From: Chthoniobacterales bacterium
Lineage (GTDB): Bacteria; Verrucomicrobiota; Verrucomicrobiia; Chthoniobacterales; UBA10450
Length of the DNA: 64,000 bases
Reading direction: 5' to 3'
Assembly (NCBI GenBank): GCA_013821455.1
Contig: JACDGS010000010.1
Span: 30,841 to 94,840, forward strand
The position numbers and the translations under genes were made by a program. Positions 63,908-64,000 of this stretch are shown piece by piece (the stretch's first letter is position 1; each line of letters starts with the position of its first letter). The notes under the pieces were generated by a model. The model did no database searches. It saw only the letters and a list, made by a program, of their open reading frames with translations, and had not been told where the DNA came from.

Positions 63908-64000
63908 GTCGCTGCACTTTCTTTCCTAGTTCCAGGAAGGCTATCGCAGCGCAAGGATCTCGCGCGACAGTCCTTCACTCGTTAGGCATGGCGGCGGGGG
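63908..64000. other. Window end, no gene seen
   Basis: 93 bp after ilvA with one 9-mer copy (63979-63987). Nothing else recognisable before the window ends. Confidence 0.6.

Larger units (their letters stand above)
230..63987. repeat. Dispersed 9-mer GCCTAACGA / TCGTTAGGC, about 88 copies (uptake-sequence-like)
   Basis: Reading by eye, I count about 44 copies of TCGTTAGGC and 44 of GCCTAACGA on the + strand. Examples: 230, 517, 672, 858, 1121, 4204, 7024, 7043, 8766, 12256, 14517, 16792, 21492, 26889, 26902, 27068, 33162, 38952, 42490, 47519, 47533, 49246, 49262, 59739, 59757, 62129, 63979. Chance expectation for a 9-mer on both strands of 64 kb is about 0.5. Within genes it is read as P-N-E/D, S-L-G, V-R or L-T; the other frames give TAA or TAG and occur at gene ends. 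One-base variants (GCCTAACAA, CCGTTAGGC, TCGTTAGGT, CCCTAACGA) recur several times each and look like decayed copies. The largest gaps without an exact copy are 54333-59070 and 35079-38951. The enrichment is direct observation; any function is inference. Confidence 0.95.

Noticed and set aside
230..63987. The 9-mer as a Chi- or KOPS-like element
   Set aside because: Such motifs are strongly biased to one strand of a replication arm. My count gives close to equal numbers of both orientations, mixed locally.
230..63987. TTAGGC core as a telomere-type repeat (nematode telomere hexamer)
   Set aside because: The copies are dispersed singly in genes, not in tandem arrays, and the conserved unit is longer than the hexamer.
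230..63987. The 9-mer as a promoter or operator
   Set aside because: Most copies lie inside coding regions, in all orientations, with no preference for gene starts.

Overview
The window looks like the chromosome of a soil or freshwater member of the Verrucomicrobia (Spartobacteria/Chthoniobacterales-like). It is GC-rich and densely packed, with many 4-bp ATGA overlaps. It has a Gram-negative envelope (lpxD, an OprP-type porin), a sigma-ECF/Ser-Thr-kinase-TPR pair, short surface lipoproteins and the dprA-topA order. The assignment rests on gene style only; there is no rRNA or other marker here.

Layout. 0-10 kb is a formate block: the 3' end of selB, a formate/nitrite channel, an NrfD-type membrane subunit, a 4Fe-4S subunit, a selenocysteine-containing formate dehydrogenase with a clear SECIS hairpin, a porin, and an OFA-type MFS carrier with a 41-residue companion. 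10-14 kb holds carB, into which a REP-associated tyrosine transposase (RAYT) element of exactly 789 bp is inserted in frame. 14-18 kb: Nudix hydrolase, kinase and ECF sigma factor. 18-27.6 kb: two secreted proteins (one frameshifted), SufE, rhodanese, a beta/gamma-crystallin, glpX, an S9 peptidase with an internal TGA, and a TonB-C lipoprotein. 27.7-34 kb: small lipoprotein, peptide transporter, hybrid histidine kinase, uncharacterised proteins and a HAD phosphatase. 34.5-44 kb is housekeeping: prs, rplY, pth, rpsF, ssb, a toxin-antitoxin pair, dprA, topA, nrdR, HIT. 44-50.5 kb: fabI, then a chain of overlapping genes purS-purQ-bioD-cydA-cydB-flavoprotein disulfide reductase, then tRNA-Thr. 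50.6-59 kb: YihY, PaiB-like, DUF72, a sulfite-oxidase-like enzyme, YetF-like, LigD, iron permease-like. 59-64 kb: lpxD, an SDR, a second hybrid kinase and ilvA.

The most striking signal is not a gene. The 9-mer GCCTAACGA (reverse complement TCGTTAGGC) occurs about 88 times by eye, about once per 730 bp, in near-equal numbers on both strands, where about 0.5 would be expected by chance. It lies inside genes in every usable frame, supplies stop codons (twice one copy ends two convergent genes), sits inside mobile repeats, and occasionally forms inverted pairs. Density, strand balance and neutrality to coding resemble the DNA uptake sequences of Neisseriaceae and Pasteurellaceae, and the competence gene dprA is present. 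I know of no such sequence described for Verrucomicrobia, so this is the main candidate for an undescribed system. The second is the in-frame RAYT in carB, with a related REP unit that has also rewritten the carB C-terminus.

Three genes carry apparent disruptions: an M23 peptidase frameshift, a cydA frameshift, and a TGA in the S9 peptidase. These could be real or assembly errors.
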